The notes under the pieces: model-generated | The model's database searches: none | What the model saw: only the letters and a program-made list of their open reading frames with translations | Told to the model about the DNA's origin: nothing | Position numbers and translations under genes: made by a program | Assembly: GCA_958405565.1 (NCBI GenBank) | Contig: CATYEN010000004.1 | Coordinates: forward strand, 1-64,000 | Reading direction: 5' to 3' | DNA length: 64,000 nt | Source of the DNA: an uncultured Collinsella sp. | Lineage (GTDB): Bacteria; Actinomycetota; Coriobacteriia; Coriobacteriales; Coriobacteriaceae | Shown: piece by piece, positions 1-8,703 of the stretch | Layout: each line of letters opens with the position of its first letter | Numbering within the stretch: position 1 is the stretch's first letter

Positions 1-29
1 AAAAACGCACTACGGAGGTTTCCAGCTAC

Positions 30-806
30 ATGAGGATCGATTCACGAAAACCGAAGGCCGCCGCCCTTTCCGCCGCTCTGACCGTGGCACTTTTGGCGGG
101 CGCCGGTGCAACTGATGCCCACGCCGCAACACTGTCCGATACGGTTGGATCTACGCCGTCCGAGACGACGCTGGTACAGCCCGTTGATTATCGCGGCGAT
201 GGTTATGGTTCCATGCAGGAGTGGAACGCCTCGATGGAGGCCAAGCGCGATTCCCTTGAGATGCGCGCTCAGATTATCCTAAACATGTATGGTGACTATG
301 CCACCGATGACGAGCGCGCTGTGCTGCAGGGTTGTATCGATGGTGCGGGCAGCCTTTTGACGATGGGGGAGGTCGACGCGAAGTCGACCGAGCTCGATGA
401 GCTGCGCACTGCGCTTGAGAATGCCAAGCGCGAAGCGCTCGAGGCCGCTGCCGCCGAGGCGGAGGCTGCCGAGGCCGCCCAGGCTTCGTACTACAGCGCC
501 GGTTACACTCCGTCCTACGCGTCTGCCGCGTCCTACGCGAACGGATCGGGCCTGACGCGCTCTGCGGGTGTCAATAACTACAACGGGCGCCGTGAGACGT
601 ATTACAGCAGCAATGTGCTTTACCACTATCGTACGGGCGAGTGGACTCAGGATTCTGAGGGCTTCTGGCGTGATTCCGATGGCTATTACGTTGTGGCTGC
701 GGGCGATATGGCCCAGGGCTCGACCTTTACGGGCTCCAAGGGCGATTGTAAGGTCTATGACTCTGGCTGCGCTGCCGGAACCACCGACTACTACACTGGC
801 TGGTAA
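30..806 (+). CDS. Secreted cell-surface protein with C-terminal 3D/RlpA-like region
   Basis: A 258-residue protein with a clear Sec signal peptide: basic start, hydrophobic stretch around residues 11-25 and an AHA-A cleavage site near residue 32. Residues 60-150 are helical and end in a long Ala/Glu-rich stretch that is probably coiled coil. The last 75 residues carry GRRETYYSS, a GYYVVA core and a KVYDSGCAAGTTDYY ending. I know this pattern from small exported Firmicutes and Coriobacteria proteins that resemble the 3D/RlpA double-psi barrel, so a cell-wall role is likely but no catalytic activity is shown. The ribosome binding site ACGGAGG lies 12 bases before the ATG. A terminator hairpin follows, so the gene is probably monocistronic. 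The export call is firm; the fold is inference. Confidence 0.75.
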   Translation: MRIDSRKPKAAALSAALTVALLAGAGATDAHAATLSDTVGSTPSETTLVQPVDYRGDGYGSMQEWNASMEAKRDSLEMRAQIILNMYGDYATDDERAVLQGCIDGAGSLLTMGEVDAKSTELDELRTALENAKREALEAAAAEAEAAEAAQASYYSAGYTPSYASAASYANGSGLTRSAGVNNYNGRRETYYSSNVLYHYRTGEWTQDSEGFWRDSDGYYVVAAGDMAQGSTFTGSKGDCKVYDSGCAAGTTDYYTGW

Positions 807-833
807 TTAGCCAAAAGCCAATAGGCAGATGAC

Positions 834-882
834 GGGCGGAGGCCTTTGCGATGCTTTCGGGCAAACGTAAAGGCCTCCGCCC
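834..882 (+). terminator. Intrinsic terminator after the secreted protein gene
   Basis: A perfect 14-bp stem (GGGCGGAGGCCTTT at 834-847 with its complement at 869-882) and a 21-nt loop. The T-run is weak, so this is a GC-rich terminator or mRNA-end hairpin. Confidence 0.6.
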
Positions 883-995
883 TGTCTGTGCGCTTGAGTT
901 AACAGATCCCTTACCGTGGCGGTACGCCGCCCATATGGGCGCAGGGCACACTAGTTCATGAGAAATAAGGTCTTTCTCATGGAGGAAGTGGTCTT

Positions 996-1202
996 GTGAA
1001 CGCTCGAGATATCGCCGTCGCCGCCGTCGCATTGATGCTTGGCTGCCTTGGTCCTACGGCCGCGCTCGTCGCGGGCATGCAGGGGTCATGCGGGGCTGCT
1101 CCCATCGTGGTCGGCGCGTTGATCGCGGCCGCGCTGCTGGGAAGCGCGGGCGTGGTCCTTTGTCGCGATGACGAGGACGAGGCTCCGGAGTCGCAGCTCT
1201 AA
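996..1202 (+). CDS. Small membrane protein of unknown function
   Basis: A 68-residue protein starting at GTG 996, chosen because GGAGGA sits nine bases upstream (981-986). Two hydrophobic segments (about residues 7-27 and 35-57) predict two transmembrane helices. They are followed by a short acidic cytoplasmic-type tail, RDDEDEAPE. I do not recognise a family. A perfect hairpin terminator begins 39 bases after the stop, so it looks like a single-gene transcript. The small size lowers confidence, but the ribosome binding site, composition and terminator all support a real gene. Confidence 0.55.
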   Translation: MNARDIAVAAVALMLGCLGPTAALVAGMQGSCGAAPIVVGALIAAALLGSAGVVLCRDDEDEAPESQL

Positions 1203-1240
1203 CCGTCGGAACGCCGACTACTGGTTATAGATGAAGATGA

Positions 1241-1276
1241 AAGCCGCCGCAAGGAGAGTGCTCCTTGCGGCGGCTT
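1241..1276. terminator. Bidirectional terminator between convergent genes
   Basis: A perfect 16-bp stem (1241-1256 with 1261-1276) closed by an AGTG tetraloop. It has A-rich and T-rich edges on both sides and lies between the plus gene ending at 1202 and the minus gene ending at 1311. Confidence 0.85.
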
Positions 1277-1310
1277 TACTGTCGAGTCTGTTGACATGGC
1301 AAATCGGGCG

Positions 1311-2225
1311 CTACCAGCTTGCCTCGATTTCGCGAATACGCTGATAGAGCCATTCGTTCTGAGGCGTCTGGATATCGTGCTTGGCTGCCAGGCGGCAGAT
1401 GGTGCCCGCGAACTCCTCGACCTCGGTCTTGCGCCGTGCGATGCGGTCCTGTGCCATCGACGGCATGCCGGCGGGATCGAGTCCCTCGATGAGGTGCACC
1501 ATCTGCGTCAGGTCTGCTTCGGTCAGCTCGATGCCTCCGGCGTTGGCGACTGCAAGCGTTTCGCGCATGGCGGAAACAAAGCAGCGACGCTGCTCGGAGC
1601 CCTGTTCCGTGGCGCTTCCGTACGTGCCGCCGTAGGCCATGCAGGTCTGGTTGATACCGTCGTTGAGCATGAGCTTGGTCCACATGCGGTGTGCGATGTC
1701 TGCCTCGACGGTATGGGCGATGCCACAGCGCGTGTAAAGCTCGTCGATGGCGGTAACGGTTGCGGGGTCGGTGCCGGCGGCCGCGCCAAAACGAATCTCA
1801 CCGGTGTTGGTAAAGGTGAGCTCGCCGTTGAGGAATACCGCGTCCATGCCCTGGCAGATACCGAGGACGGTGCGCTCCCAGCCAAAGCGCTCGGCGATTT
1901 TTTGCTCGCTGGTGATGCCGTTACACAGCGATGCGATCAACGTGTCAGGCCCCACGACGCTCTCCATGGTTTTGAGCGCTTGATCGAGCCCAGTTGTCTT
2001 GACTGTGAGGATGACCAGGTCGGCGGGCATTGCCTCGCTCGCGCGAACGGACTTGAGCGCGCAAGGCTTGCCGTTGATGGTGAGCGCGTCGTTTGCGTGA
2101 CGATCGAAGCGTGCGTCGTCCATAACGTATTCGACGGCGTCGTTGCCGAGCGCCTGGGCGATCATGCTGCCGTAGAGCAGGCCGACACCGCCTTTGCCGA
2201 TAAAGGCGACTTTGTTGATCTGCAT
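1311..2225 (-). CDS. Ketopantoate reductase family oxidoreductase (PanE/ApbA-like)
   Basis: A 304-residue protein with an N-terminal Rossmann fold showing GKGGVG at residues 8-13, followed by LLYGS. The C-terminal helical domain carries KLMLNDGIN, matching the catalytic Lys and substrate-binding Asn region of 2-dehydropantoate 2-reductases. The family reduces 2-dehydropantoate to pantoate with NADPH in pantothenate synthesis, although many paralogues use other 2-keto acids. The start at 2225 (MQINK) is preferred because GGGGAGA lies eight bases upstream; the ORF is open further upstream without a site. No pan genes are adjacent, so the true substrate is uncertain and no symbol is given. Confidence 0.75.
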   Translation of the reverse strand: MQINKVAFIGKGGVGLLYGSMIAQALGNDAVEYVMDDARFDRHANDALTINGKPCALKSVRASEAMPADLVILTVKTTGLDQALKTMESVVGPDTLIASLCNGITSEQKIAERFGWERTVLGICQGMDAVFLNGELTFTNTGEIRFGAAAGTDPATVTAIDELYTRCGIAHTVEADIAHRMWTKLMLNDGINQTCMAYGGTYGSATEQGSEQRRCFVSAMRETLAVANAGGIELTEADLTQMVHLIEGLDPAGMPSMAQDRIARRKTEVEEFAGTICRLAAKHDIQTPQNEWLYQRIREIEASW

Positions 2226-2241
2226 GTGAATCATCTCCCCA

Positions 2242-2269
2242 TAAAAAGGCGCCCGCAATTGGGGCGCCT
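2242..2269 (-). terminator. Terminator of the cyclase-family gene
   Basis: Read on the minus strand, an 8-bp stem AGGCGCCC with complement (2262-2269 and 2247-2254) runs directly into TTTTTAT. It separates the cyclase gene from the reductase gene downstream, so the two are probably not one transcript despite the close spacing. Confidence 0.75.
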
Positions 2270-2342
2270 GATGGATTGTAAGCTGCCGGAGCGCCTCGCG
2301 CGTGCGGAGCGGCGAATATTTAGAAGAACGGATGCGCTGGGC

Positions 2343-3113
2343 TTATGCCGTGGGGCAGACTGCAAAGACACGCGCGGGATATCCGACGCCATCACGCACC
2401 TTGGGGAAGGTGCAGAAGATGACGGCGCCCGTGGCGGGAAGCTCGTCCAGATGGTCCATGACCTCAATCTGGTAACGGTCGACCGAGAGGATGTACTGTT
2501 CGCCGGGGTAGGGGTAGGCATCCTCGCGTGTGGTCACGGTTGCGGGGTCGGTGTCTGCCGGTTCGTGGCCGATGGCACCGATGTTGCGCTCTTCTACAAG
2601 CCATTTGATGGCATCGAGGTCCCAGCCGGGGTAGTGGGGCTGGCCGTCTTCGTCCTTGTTTTCGAGGTCGGCGAGCTTGGACCAGTCGGAGCGGAAGGCG
2701 ACGAAAGCATCCTCAGGAATGCGACCGTGCTCGTCCTCCCAAGCCTTGAGGTCATCGATGGTCAGGATAAAGTCGGGGTTTGCGGCGCACTCCTCGTGCT
2801 TGTCGATCACACAGAGCGGATGCATAAACTCGATAGGTTCGATCTCGCCAAGGGAACGACCGTCAACATGGAAGTGGCGCGGCGCGTCGACGTGGGTGCC
2901 GTACTGCGAGGCGACCGAATACTGGAAGCAACGCATGGGCGCGAGCATATCTTCGGGCGTGCCGGGCAGGTAGTCGAAGAGCTTGGTGGACTCAAACGGC
3001 TTAAAACCAAACCAGTGCGGGGTGTCGCACGAGAGCGTGTGGGTGAGGTCGACCCAGCGATAGTCGGTGCTTTTGAGCTGGGAGGCGAGGTTCCAAAGGT
3101 CGAGCGCGGGCAT
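2343..3113 (-). CDS. Cyclase family protein (kynurenine formamidase-like metal hydrolase)
   Basis: A 256-residue protein of the cyclase/Kyn-formamidase superfamily. The signature YGTHVDAPRHF near residues 72-82 supplies the metal-binding His and Asp residues (family pattern HGTHxDxPxH). The preceding WVDLTHTLS segment is the usual first strand of the fold. Members hydrolyse amides or lactones with a divalent metal in the cytoplasm, and the natural substrate cannot be told from sequence. The first His of the signature is Tyr here (YGTH), a change also common in non-kynurenine members. No tryptophan-catabolic genes lie nearby, so formamidase activity is not implied. The gene ends in its own terminator. 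Confidence 0.75.
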   Translation of the reverse strand: MPALDLWNLASQLKSTDYRWVDLTHTLSCDTPHWFGFKPFESTKLFDYLPGTPEDMLAPMRCFQYSVASQYGTHVDAPRHFHVDGRSLGEIEPIEFMHPLCVIDKHEECAANPDFILTIDDLKAWEDEHGRIPEDAFVAFRSDWSKLADLENKDEDGQPHYPGWDLDAIKWLVEERNIGAIGHEPADTDPATVTTREDAYPYPGEQYILSVDRYQIEVMDHLDELPATGAVIFCTFPKVRDGVGYPARVFAVCPTA

Positions 3114-3276
3114 GGGTGGCTCCTTTCATCGGGCTTTTTGCTGATGTTAAAGCGGTGCCGTGACAGCTCGATTTCTGCTGCGTTACGATACGTTCTCGAT
3201 TGCGATTCCACGATGTTTCGGCCGCGTGACCATTGTGTTTCGCCTTGCCGGGGCGCTGATGGCGAAGGGAGGGGCC

Positions 3277-4464
3277 GTGCAATACCGCGGTGACCCCAAA
3301 AGTGGTAACCGAATATCTGCTCTGGGTCTGGGCTGCATGAGGTTTCCCGGTTCGCCGGGACACCCCGATGCGAAGACAGCCGATGCCATCATTTCCCGTG
3401 CGGTGGAGCAGGGGATTAATTATCTGGATACTGCGTATCTCTATCCCGGTAACGAGGCGTGCGTGGGCGCCTCACTTGAGCGCTTGGGGCTGCGCGACCG
3501 GGTGTTGCTGGCGACCAAGTTGCCGCACGCTTCGTGCAAGCGCGCGGAGGATTTCGACCGGTTCTTCGACGAACAACTGCGTCGCCTGCGGACCGACCAT
3601 ATCGACTATTACCTTATGCACAACATCACTTCGCCCGCTCAGTGGGAGCGCGTGGTGGCGTTGGGTATCGAGGACTGGATCGCGCGTCAAAAGGCGGCGG
3701 GGCGCATTCGCCAGATTGGTTTTTCGTACCACGGCAGCGCGGCTGATTTCCTGACGATGCTTGACGCATATGACTGGGATTTTTGCCAGATACAGTACAA
3801 CTATGCCGGCGAGCGTTACCAAGCGGGAACGGCAGGACTCATGGCGGCTGCGGAGCGCGGGCTCGCGGTGTTTGTGATGGAGCCGCTGCTGGGCGGGCGT
3901 CTGGCAGGCAAGCTGCCGCCGCGGGCCCGCGCCGTGCTCGATGGCGCTCGTGACCCGCATTTGCGCACTCCTGCCGCTTGGGGGCTTTCGTGGGTGTGGA
4001 ACCATCCTCAGGTGACGATGCTGCTTTCGGGTATGACCAATACCGCGCAAGTGGATGAGAACGCGGCGTTGGCCGATCGGGCCCTGCCGGATTCGATGAC
4101 AGTTACTCAGCTTGATGCCATCGCACGCGTGCTGACGGAGTTTGAAAAATCGAATCGCGTGCCCTGCACGGGATGCGGCTACTGCATGCCATGTCCCAAG
4201 GGTATCAACATTCCCGCCTGCTTTGCCGCCTACAACGCGAGCTATGCGCATAGCTGGTTTACGGGACTGTCGCAGTACTTTACGGCGAGTGCGGTGCGCA
4301 CGAGCGAGCCCAAGCTGGTGAGCAATTGCATCAAGTGCGGCAAATGTGCGCGGCACTGTCCGCAACATATCGATATCCCCGCGCGCCTCGATGATGTGCG
4401 CCGACGTTTTCAGCCTGGCCCCGTGACGGCTGCGCTCAAAGCCTTCGGCAAAACGCGCTCCTGA
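3277..4464 (+). CDS. Aldo/keto reductase with C-terminal 4Fe-4S domain
   Basis: A 395-residue protein: an aldo/keto reductase TIM barrel (about residues 1-280) followed by a ferredoxin-like region. The barrel shows LGLGCMRFP near the start, LDTAYLY with the catalytic Asp/Tyr, and a KLPH lysine motif. The C-terminal part has CTGCGYCMPCPKG and CIKCGKCARHCP, enough cysteines for 4Fe-4S clusters. Such fusions are common in anaerobes and probably link NAD(P)H and ferredoxin-type electron flow to carbonyl reduction; the substrate is unknown. I chose GTG 3277 because the family normally begins MQYR and AAGGGAGG lies just upstream. An in-frame ATG at 3259 is the alternative. It is divergent from the cyclase gene. 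Confidence 0.85.
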   Translation: MQYRGDPKSGNRISALGLGCMRFPGSPGHPDAKTADAIISRAVEQGINYLDTAYLYPGNEACVGASLERLGLRDRVLLATKLPHASCKRAEDFDRFFDEQLRRLRTDHIDYYLMHNITSPAQWERVVALGIEDWIARQKAAGRIRQIGFSYHGSAADFLTMLDAYDWDFCQIQYNYAGERYQAGTAGLMAAAERGLAVFVMEPLLGGRLAGKLPPRARAVLDGARDPHLRTPAAWGLSWVWNHPQVTMLLSGMTNTAQVDENAALADRALPDSMTVTQLDAIARVLTEFEKSNRVPCTGCGYCMPCPKGINIPACFAAYNASYAHSWFTGLSQYFTASAVRTSEPKLVSNCIKCGKCARHCPQHIDIPARLDDVRRRFQPGPVTAALKAFGKTRS

Positions 4465-4479
4465 TGCCCCTTTTATAAC

Positions 4480-4542
4480 TTGCGGTGGAATAGTTCCTGT
4501 TTGCGGCAGAATAAGGCTTAAACAGGAACTATTTCACCGCAA
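4480..4542. repeat. Long intergenic inverted repeat
   Basis: Two 23-base arms (4480-4502 and 4520-4542) match at 22 of 23 positions around a 17-base loop. The arms contain TTGCGGTG and TAGTTCCTGTTT. It sits between the reductase stop and the nfo ribosome binding site. There is no T-run, so it is not a classical terminator and may be a dispersed palindromic repeat. Confidence 0.7.
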
Positions 4543-4562
4543 CTGATGAGGGGGAGTTGGAG

Positions 4563-5429
4563 ATGCTAACGATCGGGTGTCATCTTTCGACGACGAAGGG
4601 CTATCGGGCGATGGGGGAGACGGCGTTGTCCATTGGTGCCAATACCTTTGCGTTCTTTACGCGCAACCCGCGCGGTGGCAAGGCAAAAGACCTTGACATG
4701 GATGACGTGGCGGCTCTGCGCGAGCTTATGGCGCAAAATGATTTTGGCCCGCTCGTGGCGCATGCACCCTATACTTACAACCCCTGCTCTGCCAAGGAGC
4801 GGGCGCGTGAGTTTGCCCTGGAGGCCATGGCCGAGGACCTGCAGCGCATGGAAGCGCTGCCCGGCAACTACTACAACTTCCATCCCGGCGCACATGTGGG
4901 GCAGGGGGCAGACGCCGGCATTCAGATGATTGTCGACACGCTGTGCCAGGTGATGTTTGAGGGACAGCAGACGACGGTGTTGCTCGAGACCATGGCGGGC
5001 AAGGGCACCGAGGTGGGCCGTAGCTTTGAAGAGCTGGCGTGCATTATCGAGGGCGTTGCCGCCAAGTGCCCAGAGCTGTCCGATAAGCTGGGCGTGTGTC
5101 TGGACACCTGCCATGTGAGCGATGCCGGCTACGACATCATCCATGATCTGGACGGCGTACTCGACGAGTTCGACCGCGTGGTGGGCATCGATCGCCTGCA
5201 TGCCGTACACATCAACGATTCGAAGAACCCTTGTGGCGCCCATAAAGATCGTCACGAGTGCATCGGCAAGGGATACCTTGGCAGCGAGGAGTTTGGCGGC
5301 GGTATGCAGGTTATGCAGAATATTGTATCGAATGACCGTTTACGTGCGCTGCCATTCATTTTGGAGACGCCGAACGAACTTGCAGGTTATGCAGCGGAAA
5401 TTACCCTATTACGCTCGTTGCAGCAGTAA
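4563..5429 (+). CDS. nfo: Deoxyribonuclease IV (AP endonuclease, Nfo family)
   Basis: A 288-residue TIM-barrel enzyme of the endonuclease IV family, close to the usual length. It cleaves DNA 5' of abasic sites in base-excision repair, using a trinuclear zinc centre. Visible ligand motifs are IGCHLS at the start, NFHPGAH (residues about 105-111), LLETMAG, CLDTCH, HINDSK, HKDRH and FILETP, all in family order. ATG 4563 is preferred over an in-frame TTG six bases earlier because GGGGGAG lies at the right distance. It is transcribed alone, downstream of a long inverted repeat. The next gene has its own promoter. Confidence 0.93.
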   Translation: MLTIGCHLSTTKGYRAMGETALSIGANTFAFFTRNPRGGKAKDLDMDDVAALRELMAQNDFGPLVAHAPYTYNPCSAKERAREFALEAMAEDLQRMEALPGNYYNFHPGAHVGQGADAGIQMIVDTLCQVMFEGQQTTVLLETMAGKGTEVGRSFEELACIIEGVAAKCPELSDKLGVCLDTCHVSDAGYDIIHDLDGVLDEFDRVVGIDRLHAVHINDSKNPCGAHKDRHECIGKGYLGSEEFGGGMQVMQNIVSNDRLRALPFILETPNELAGYAAEITLLRSLQQ

Positions 5430-5490
5430 TGACTGTCACAAAGTGGAGTGTTCCATTCACGTTATGGGATTGTTTCAATCAGTTTTCTCA

Positions 5491-5519
5491 TTGCAGATTC
5501 GTAATTCCGGGTGCATAAT
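5491..5519 (+). promoter_or_regulatory. Promoter of the amino-acid ABC importer
   Basis: -35 TTGCAG (5491-5496), a 17-bp spacer and -10 CATAAT (5514-5519). It lies 58 bases before the start codon of the binding protein, in an AT-richer gap. Called by pattern only. Confidence 0.6.
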
Positions 5520-5576
5520 AGCCAACAGTTTTTGCAGACCTCTGAATCAAACGAGGTCACCGGAAGGAGACTGATT

Positions 5577-6437
5577 ATGAAGCTCAAGAAGCTTGGCGCA
5601 TTTGCCGCCACGGGCGCCATGGCGCTCGCCCTCGCACTGACGGGCTGCGGCTCGTCCAACGCCGCCTCTGGTTCCGATGCCGGTTCCAGCAGCCCTGACG
5701 ACGTGAAGGTCGAGAAGGTCGACGGCTCCAAGGAGTATGCACTCGTCAAGGACGGTACGCTTACCGTCGGCACCTCTGCCGAGTACGCGCCGTTTGAGTA
5801 CAAGGATGACAACGGCGATTACCAGGGCTTTGACCTTGAGCTCATCAAGGCTATCGGTGACAAGCTGGGTCTGGATGTCGAGTACGTCAACAACGATTTC
5901 GACACGCTCGTCCCCGGCGTTGCTTCGGGCGCCAAGTACGACGTCGCCATCGCGGCTATCACCGATACGCCCGAGCGTGAGAAAGAAGTCGCGTTCTCCG
6001 ACTCCTACTACATGGATGACCAGGCCATCGTGACCAAGGTCGATAACACCGACATCACGGCCGATAACTACAGCGAGAAGCTCAACAATGCCGACGCTAC
6101 GATCATCGTCCAGTCCGGCTCGACCGCCGAGGCCTTTGCCCAGGAGAACTTCCCCAAGGCCAAGATCGTCCCCTACAAGGACGCCACCGAGTGCTTCAGC
6201 GCCCTGCAGTCCGATAAGGGTGACGCCGTGGTGACCAACCGCTCCGTCGCCAGCCAGCTGACCGCCGAGCAGTTCAACACCTGCCAGACCATCAAGCAGA
6301 TCAGCACCGGCGAGGAGTACGCCATCGCCATCAACCAGGGCAACACTAAGCTCAAGGACGACATCAACCAGGCTATCAAGGACCTGACCGATGACGGTAC
6401 CGTTGACGCCCTTATGGCTAAGTACAACATCAAGTAA
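5577..6437 (+). CDS. Amino-acid ABC transporter substrate-binding lipoprotein
   Basis: A 286-residue extracytoplasmic binding protein (SBP family 3). The N-terminus is a lipoprotein signal with LALTGCGSS, Cys at residue 24, so it should be lipid-anchored. The mature part has LTVGTSAEYAPFEY and GFDLELIKAIGDKLG, typical of binders of Gln, Glu, His, Arg or cystine. Ligand choice cannot be read from sequence. ATG 5577 follows AAGGAGA with six-base spacing. It heads an operon with a permease and an ATPase. A hairpin after its stop probably lowers read-through, so the binding protein would be made in excess, as is common for such systems. Confidence 0.93.
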   Translation: MKLKKLGAFAATGAMALALALTGCGSSNAASGSDAGSSSPDDVKVEKVDGSKEYALVKDGTLTVGTSAEYAPFEYKDDNGDYQGFDLELIKAIGDKLGLDVEYVNNDFDTLVPGVASGAKYDVAIAAITDTPEREKEVAFSDSYYMDDQAIVTKVDNTDITADNYSEKLNNADATIIVQSGSTAEAFAQENFPKAKIVPYKDATECFSALQSDKGDAVVTNRSVASQLTAEQFNTCQTIKQISTGEEYAIAINQGNTKLKDDINQAIKDLTDDGTVDALMAKYNIK

Positions 6438-6459
6438 AATAGCTACTTGATTGCACGCG

Positions 6460-6490
6460 GGCCCTTTCCGTTTTGGCGGAGAGGGCCTTT
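6460..6490 (+). terminator. Intercistronic hairpin, partial terminator
   Basis: An 11-bp stem (6460-6470 with 6477-6487, one G-U pair) followed by TTTGCGTTTCTT, between the binding-protein and permease genes. Its place suggests partial termination that sets subunit ratios. Confidence 0.65.
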
Positions 6491-6553
6491 GCGTTTCTTG
6501 AATGGGCGTCATCCCGCCCCGTTATGTCGGCAACTTAAACGTTAGGAGCCACC

Positions 6554-7915
6554 TTGTCTCGATTGAACCAAGGAGCCATGGGCAAGAGCCATCCACTGCC
6601 CTCGATGCTCCAAAAGCTGGCCTGTGCCCTGGCTGTGGTGCTCGCCCTGGTATGCGCGGGGGCCTGCGTGCCCTCGACTGCTCAGGCACTTGAGACCGCA
6701 AAGATCACCGCCCGACCCAATACCGGTTCGGGTAGCGACGTAGTCGGTGGCACCGAGACTCGTATCACCTGGGAGGTCCAGGCCGATGCCGACGAGGAGC
6801 TGAGCGGTCTTTCGCTGACGTTTGCCGGTGGCACGACCTTTGGTGCGGACGACACGCGTCTGACGATGCTCTCGGGCGATGACCTTATGGACCGTACGCC
6901 CATGAAGCCTACGTGCAAGGTCGACGGCCAGACGCTCAAGATCGATTTTGGCGAGACGGCTCCGGCCGGCGGCTATTTCCGCGTCGAGGTCTACGGCGTG
7001 ACCTTCCCCGTCGAGGGCGGCGACGAGGCCTTTAGCGGCACCTACACCTTGGCTGACGGTTCAACCAAGAAGATCTCCAAGATTCCGTCGGTGGAGATTA
7101 AGGGCGTGACGGCATTCGATAACTTCCTGGCCGACCTTAAAGAGCAGCCGTGGGTCGAGACGTGGAACTCCAATATGTTCCTGCGTCTGTTCCTGAACCC
7201 GGTCATTTTGGTCCAGAGCCTGCCGATCGTCTTTAAGGGCTTCCTTATGTCGCTCTCGATCGTGCTTGTGGCGTTTCCGTTGGCAATTCCCTTTGGCTTC
7301 GCCCTGTCGCTCATGCGTATCTCCAAGTCGCGCATCCTGCGCTGCCTTGCCGGCATCTACGTGAATATCATCCGCGGCACGCCGGCGTTCCTGCAGATTT
7401 ACATCGCGTTCTTTGGCCTGCCGCTGGCTGGCGTCAAGGTTGACGACTATGTGCTCGGCGTCATCGTCATGGCCATGAACTCGTCTGCCTACCTGTGCGA
7501 GATCTTCCGCGCCGGTATTCAGTCGATCCCCAAGGGCCAAAACGAGGCCGCGCGCTCTCTGGGCATGAACGCCTTCCAGACGCTGCTCTACGTTATGATT
7601 CCGCAGACGTTCCGCAATGTCCTGCCTACGCTGACCAGTGAGTTCATCCTGCTCTACAAGGATACGTCGCTGCTCGCGGCCGTGGGCGTGGTCGAGATCG
7701 TCATGAACGCCCGCACCATCGTGGCCACGACGGGCTCCATTACGCCGTATGTGGTTGCCGCCCTGTTCTACCTGGTCATCACCCTGCCGCTTGCCCGCCT
7801 GGTGAGCGGTCTTGAGGCGAGGCTTTTGGGCACGGCCGAAACCAAGAAGAAGCGTCCCGCCAAGAGCGCCGGACAGGTTGTCGCGACGCCCGCCGATCAC
7901 ATCGCCGGTCTGTAA
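6554..7915 (+). CDS. Amino-acid ABC transporter permease with extra exported N-terminal domain
   Basis: A 453-residue protein, about twice the usual 220-residue permease of this family. Residues 20-47 form a signal-peptide-like segment. Residues about 48-190 are polar and beta-rich with no membrane segment, and should lie outside the membrane. The remaining 240 residues are the BPD permease domain, with five or so transmembrane helices and the EAA loop EAARSLGMNAFQTLLYVMIP that docks on the ATPase. TTG 6554 is preferred, with AGGAG five bases upstream; ATG 6578 also has a site but it is too close. The exported domain could assist ligand capture or act as a sensor. Its role is unknown. Confidence 0.85.
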   Translation: MSRLNQGAMGKSHPLPSMLQKLACALAVVLALVCAGACVPSTAQALETAKITARPNTGSGSDVVGGTETRITWEVQADADEELSGLSLTFAGGTTFGADDTRLTMLSGDDLMDRTPMKPTCKVDGQTLKIDFGETAPAGGYFRVEVYGVTFPVEGGDEAFSGTYTLADGSTKKISKIPSVEIKGVTAFDNFLADLKEQPWVETWNSNMFLRLFLNPVILVQSLPIVFKGFLMSLSIVLVAFPLAIPFGFALSLMRISKSRILRCLAGIYVNIIRGTPAFLQIYIAFFGLPLAGVKVDDYVLGVIVMAMNSSAYLCEIFRAGIQSIPKGQNEAARSLGMNAFQTLLYVMIPQTFRNVLPTLTSEFILLYKDTSLLAAVGVVEIVMNARTIVATTGSITPYVVAALFYLVITLPLARLVSGLEARLLGTAETKKKRPAKSAGQVVATPADHIAGL

Positions 7916-7927
7916 GGAGGTCCTATC

Positions 7928-8680
7928 ATGAGCGAAACCAATAACTCGAACGAGGTCGTCGTCAGCATCAAGAACCTCCAGAAGGCCTTTGGCGATAACG
8001 TGGTCCTGCGCGATATCGATCTGGATGTGCATAAGGGCGAGGTCGTCGTGGTTCTGGGCCCCTCGGGATCGGGCAAGTCGACGATGCTTCGCTGCATCAA
8101 CCGTCTGGAGCACCCTACGAGCGGATCGATTGTCGTTGAGGGCGTGGATGTGTGCGCCAAGGGCGTCGACCTTAACAAGGTGCGTACGCATCTGGGCATG
8201 GTGTTCCAGCAGTTCAATCTGTTCCCGCACCTGTCGGTCAAAAAGAACGTCATGCTTGCGCAGCAGAAGGTGCTCAAGCGCAGCAAGGAAGAGGCCGAGA
8301 AGATTGCCGTCGAGGAGCTGACCAAGGTCGGTCTTGCCGAGCGTATCGACTTTATGCCGAGCCAGCTCTCGGGCGGCCAGCAGCAGCGCGTTGCCATCGC
8401 CCGCGCCCTGTCGATGAACCCGCACGTCATGCTCTTTGACGAGGCCACCTCGGCGCTCGACCCCGAGCTCGTGCGCGACGTTCTGGGTGTCATGCGCGAC
8501 TTGGCGCGCGACGGCATGACCATGATCGTGGTGACGCACGAGATGGGCTTTGCCCGCGATGTCGCCGACCGCGTCGTCTTTATGGACGGCGGCGTCATCG
8601 TGGAAGAGGGTACGCCGAGCGAGGTCTTCGACCACCCCAAGAGCGAGCGCACCAAGGCGTTCTTGGGCAATATCTCGTAG
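7928..8680 (+). CDS. Amino-acid ABC transporter ATP-binding protein (GlnQ-like)
   Basis: A 250-residue ATPase with Walker A GPSGSGKST (residues about 43-51), Q-loop VFQQFNLFPHL, signature LSGGQQQRVAIARAL, Walker B MLFDEATSALDPE and H-loop VVTHEMGFA. This is the canonical polar amino-acid uptake subfamily. It hydrolyses ATP on the inner membrane face to drive the permease encoded 12 bases upstream. AAGGAGG precedes its ATG. The gene is the last of the three-gene importer operon and is closed by a perfect terminator hairpin. Confidence 0.95.
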   Translation: MSETNNSNEVVVSIKNLQKAFGDNVVLRDIDLDVHKGEVVVVLGPSGSGKSTMLRCINRLEHPTSGSIVVEGVDVCAKGVDLNKVRTHLGMVFQQFNLFPHLSVKKNVMLAQQKVLKRSKEEAEKIAVEELTKVGLAERIDFMPSQLSGGQQQRVAIARALSMNPHVMLFDEATSALDPELVRDVLGVMRDLARDGMTMIVVTHEMGFARDVADRVVFMDGGVIVEEGTPSEVFDHPKSERTKAFLGNIS

Positions 8681-8703
8681 CTGGTTGACAGAACTTTCGT
8701 TAC

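Noticed and set aside
1296..3293. Very long plus-strand open frame opposite the reductase and cyclase genes
   Set aside because: It is the complement of two recognised minus-strand enzymes. It lacks a ribosome binding site and any family motif, and arises from high GC and biased codon use.
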